DNA of 64,000 nt, taken from the NCBI RefSeq assembly GCF_040954645.1, contig NC_092811.1:83833063-83897062 (forward strand), written 5' to 3'. This DNA comes from Diabrotica undecimpunctata (Eukaryota > Arthropoda > Insecta > Coleoptera > Chrysomelidae). Within the stretch, counting starts at the first letter, position 1. Each line of letters starts with the position of its first letter. A program made the position numbers and the translations under genes. Under the pieces are notes generated by a model. The model searched no databases and had not been told where the DNA came from. It was given only the letters and a program-made list of their open reading frames with translations. Positions 63,588 to 64,000 of the stretch are shown piece by piece.

Positions 63588-63833
63588 TTAAATTAACTGC
63601 AGCTTAGTAATACTAACTCTATAAACACCTTCTTCCAAATATGGTTCTAATACCCTTAATAAATAATTTGCAGCTTGTTTATTAAGCCGGAATTGCTGCC
63701 CAAATTGAGCATCACTTAGTGAAAAAGAATTTTGAGTATGCCGTCACATTCTTCTTATCCTCCGTTGTGAGCGTCGGATATCTATCCTCTCTAATTCCTC
63801 CAAAACTAGCAAATGTCCGTAAAACACAGCCAT
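63588..63833 (-). pseudogene. HARBI1-like (PIF/Harbinger) transposase N-terminus
   Basis: The minus strand from ATG at 63833 reads MAVFYGHLLVLEELERIDIR, RSQRRIRRM, one stop, then NSFSLSDAQFGQQFRLNKQA and ANYLLRVLEPYLEEGVYRVS, ending TAA at 63588-63590. The order (basic N-terminus, then F...FRL.K..A..L...L.P.L) is that of the first part of HARBI1-type transposases. The DDE domain is not present, so it is a first-exon-sized fragment. The remaining bases to 64000 show no gene. Confidence 0.5.
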
Positions 63834-64000
63834 ATTAATAGTTTTTGCCTCAGTTTTCCTTGTAAGGATCAAAACACAACACCGCCTACCTAAACTGAAC
63901 CTAAGTTCACTTCTCCGTTCTCCCAGTCCAGCCAGTCATGTCAGATTAATTTCGACTCAAAATGAAATTTCAACCACTTTCTTGAAGTTGAAATTAATTT

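Overview
The window is a piece of an animal, almost certainly insect, nuclear genome: AT-rich, one host gene with GT-AG introns, and a very heavy load of insect-type transposable elements. The density and mix of elements (Jockey, RTE, I and R2-like LINEs, Penelope-like elements, Tc1/mariner, pogo, piggyBac, hAT, IS630-like, HARBI1-like) fits a large beetle genome; that placement is inference only.

The host gene is a plasma membrane Ca2+-transporting P-type ATPase (PMCA) on the + strand. Seven coding exons are visible (8562-8718, 11871-12065, 23093 or 23096-23376, 38690-38900, 40723-41138, 42560-42802, 59803-about 60489). They join in frame into about 730 residues, from the start methionine through TM1-TM4, the TGES actuator loop, PEGLP, the DKTGT phosphorylation site, the KGASE nucleotide-binding site and the TGDN hinge. 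The rest of the gene lies beyond 64000. Six introns of 1.4-17 kb hold most of the mobile DNA.

Region by region: 1-8.5 kb is upstream or 5'-UTR-intron DNA with decayed Jockey-type LINEs, one split by an RTE-like LINE with a 12-bp target duplication. Intron 1 holds a LINE and a mariner relic. Intron 2 holds a Jockey relic, an IS630-like transposase, a piggyBac, a Penelope-like element (PLE-1), a hAT relic and a truncated HTH gene. Intron 3 holds at least four more PLE copies, a Tc1, an R2-like LINE, and inside that LINE a 2.8-kb element with 346-bp terminal inverted repeats carrying a metalloproteinase/hemopexin gene fragment. Introns 4 and 5 hold RTE-like fragments. Intron 6 holds a complete Tc1, a split THAP-domain gene, an I-type LINE, a pogo element and another PLE. 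After exon 7 come an IS630-like transposase, LINE/PLE fragments and the start of a HARBI1-like gene.

Three things stand out. First, the metalloproteinase-hemopexin ORF packaged in a long-TIR element with a 6-bp target duplication and AG...CT ends, which resemble Maverick/Polinton termini. Second, eight hammerhead-like motifs, nearly all in PLEs, whose core shows a C...G to U...A double change at the positions of the C3-G8 tertiary pair. Third, repeated PLE structures with inverted or tandem ends, mostly bordered by (TA)n tracts.
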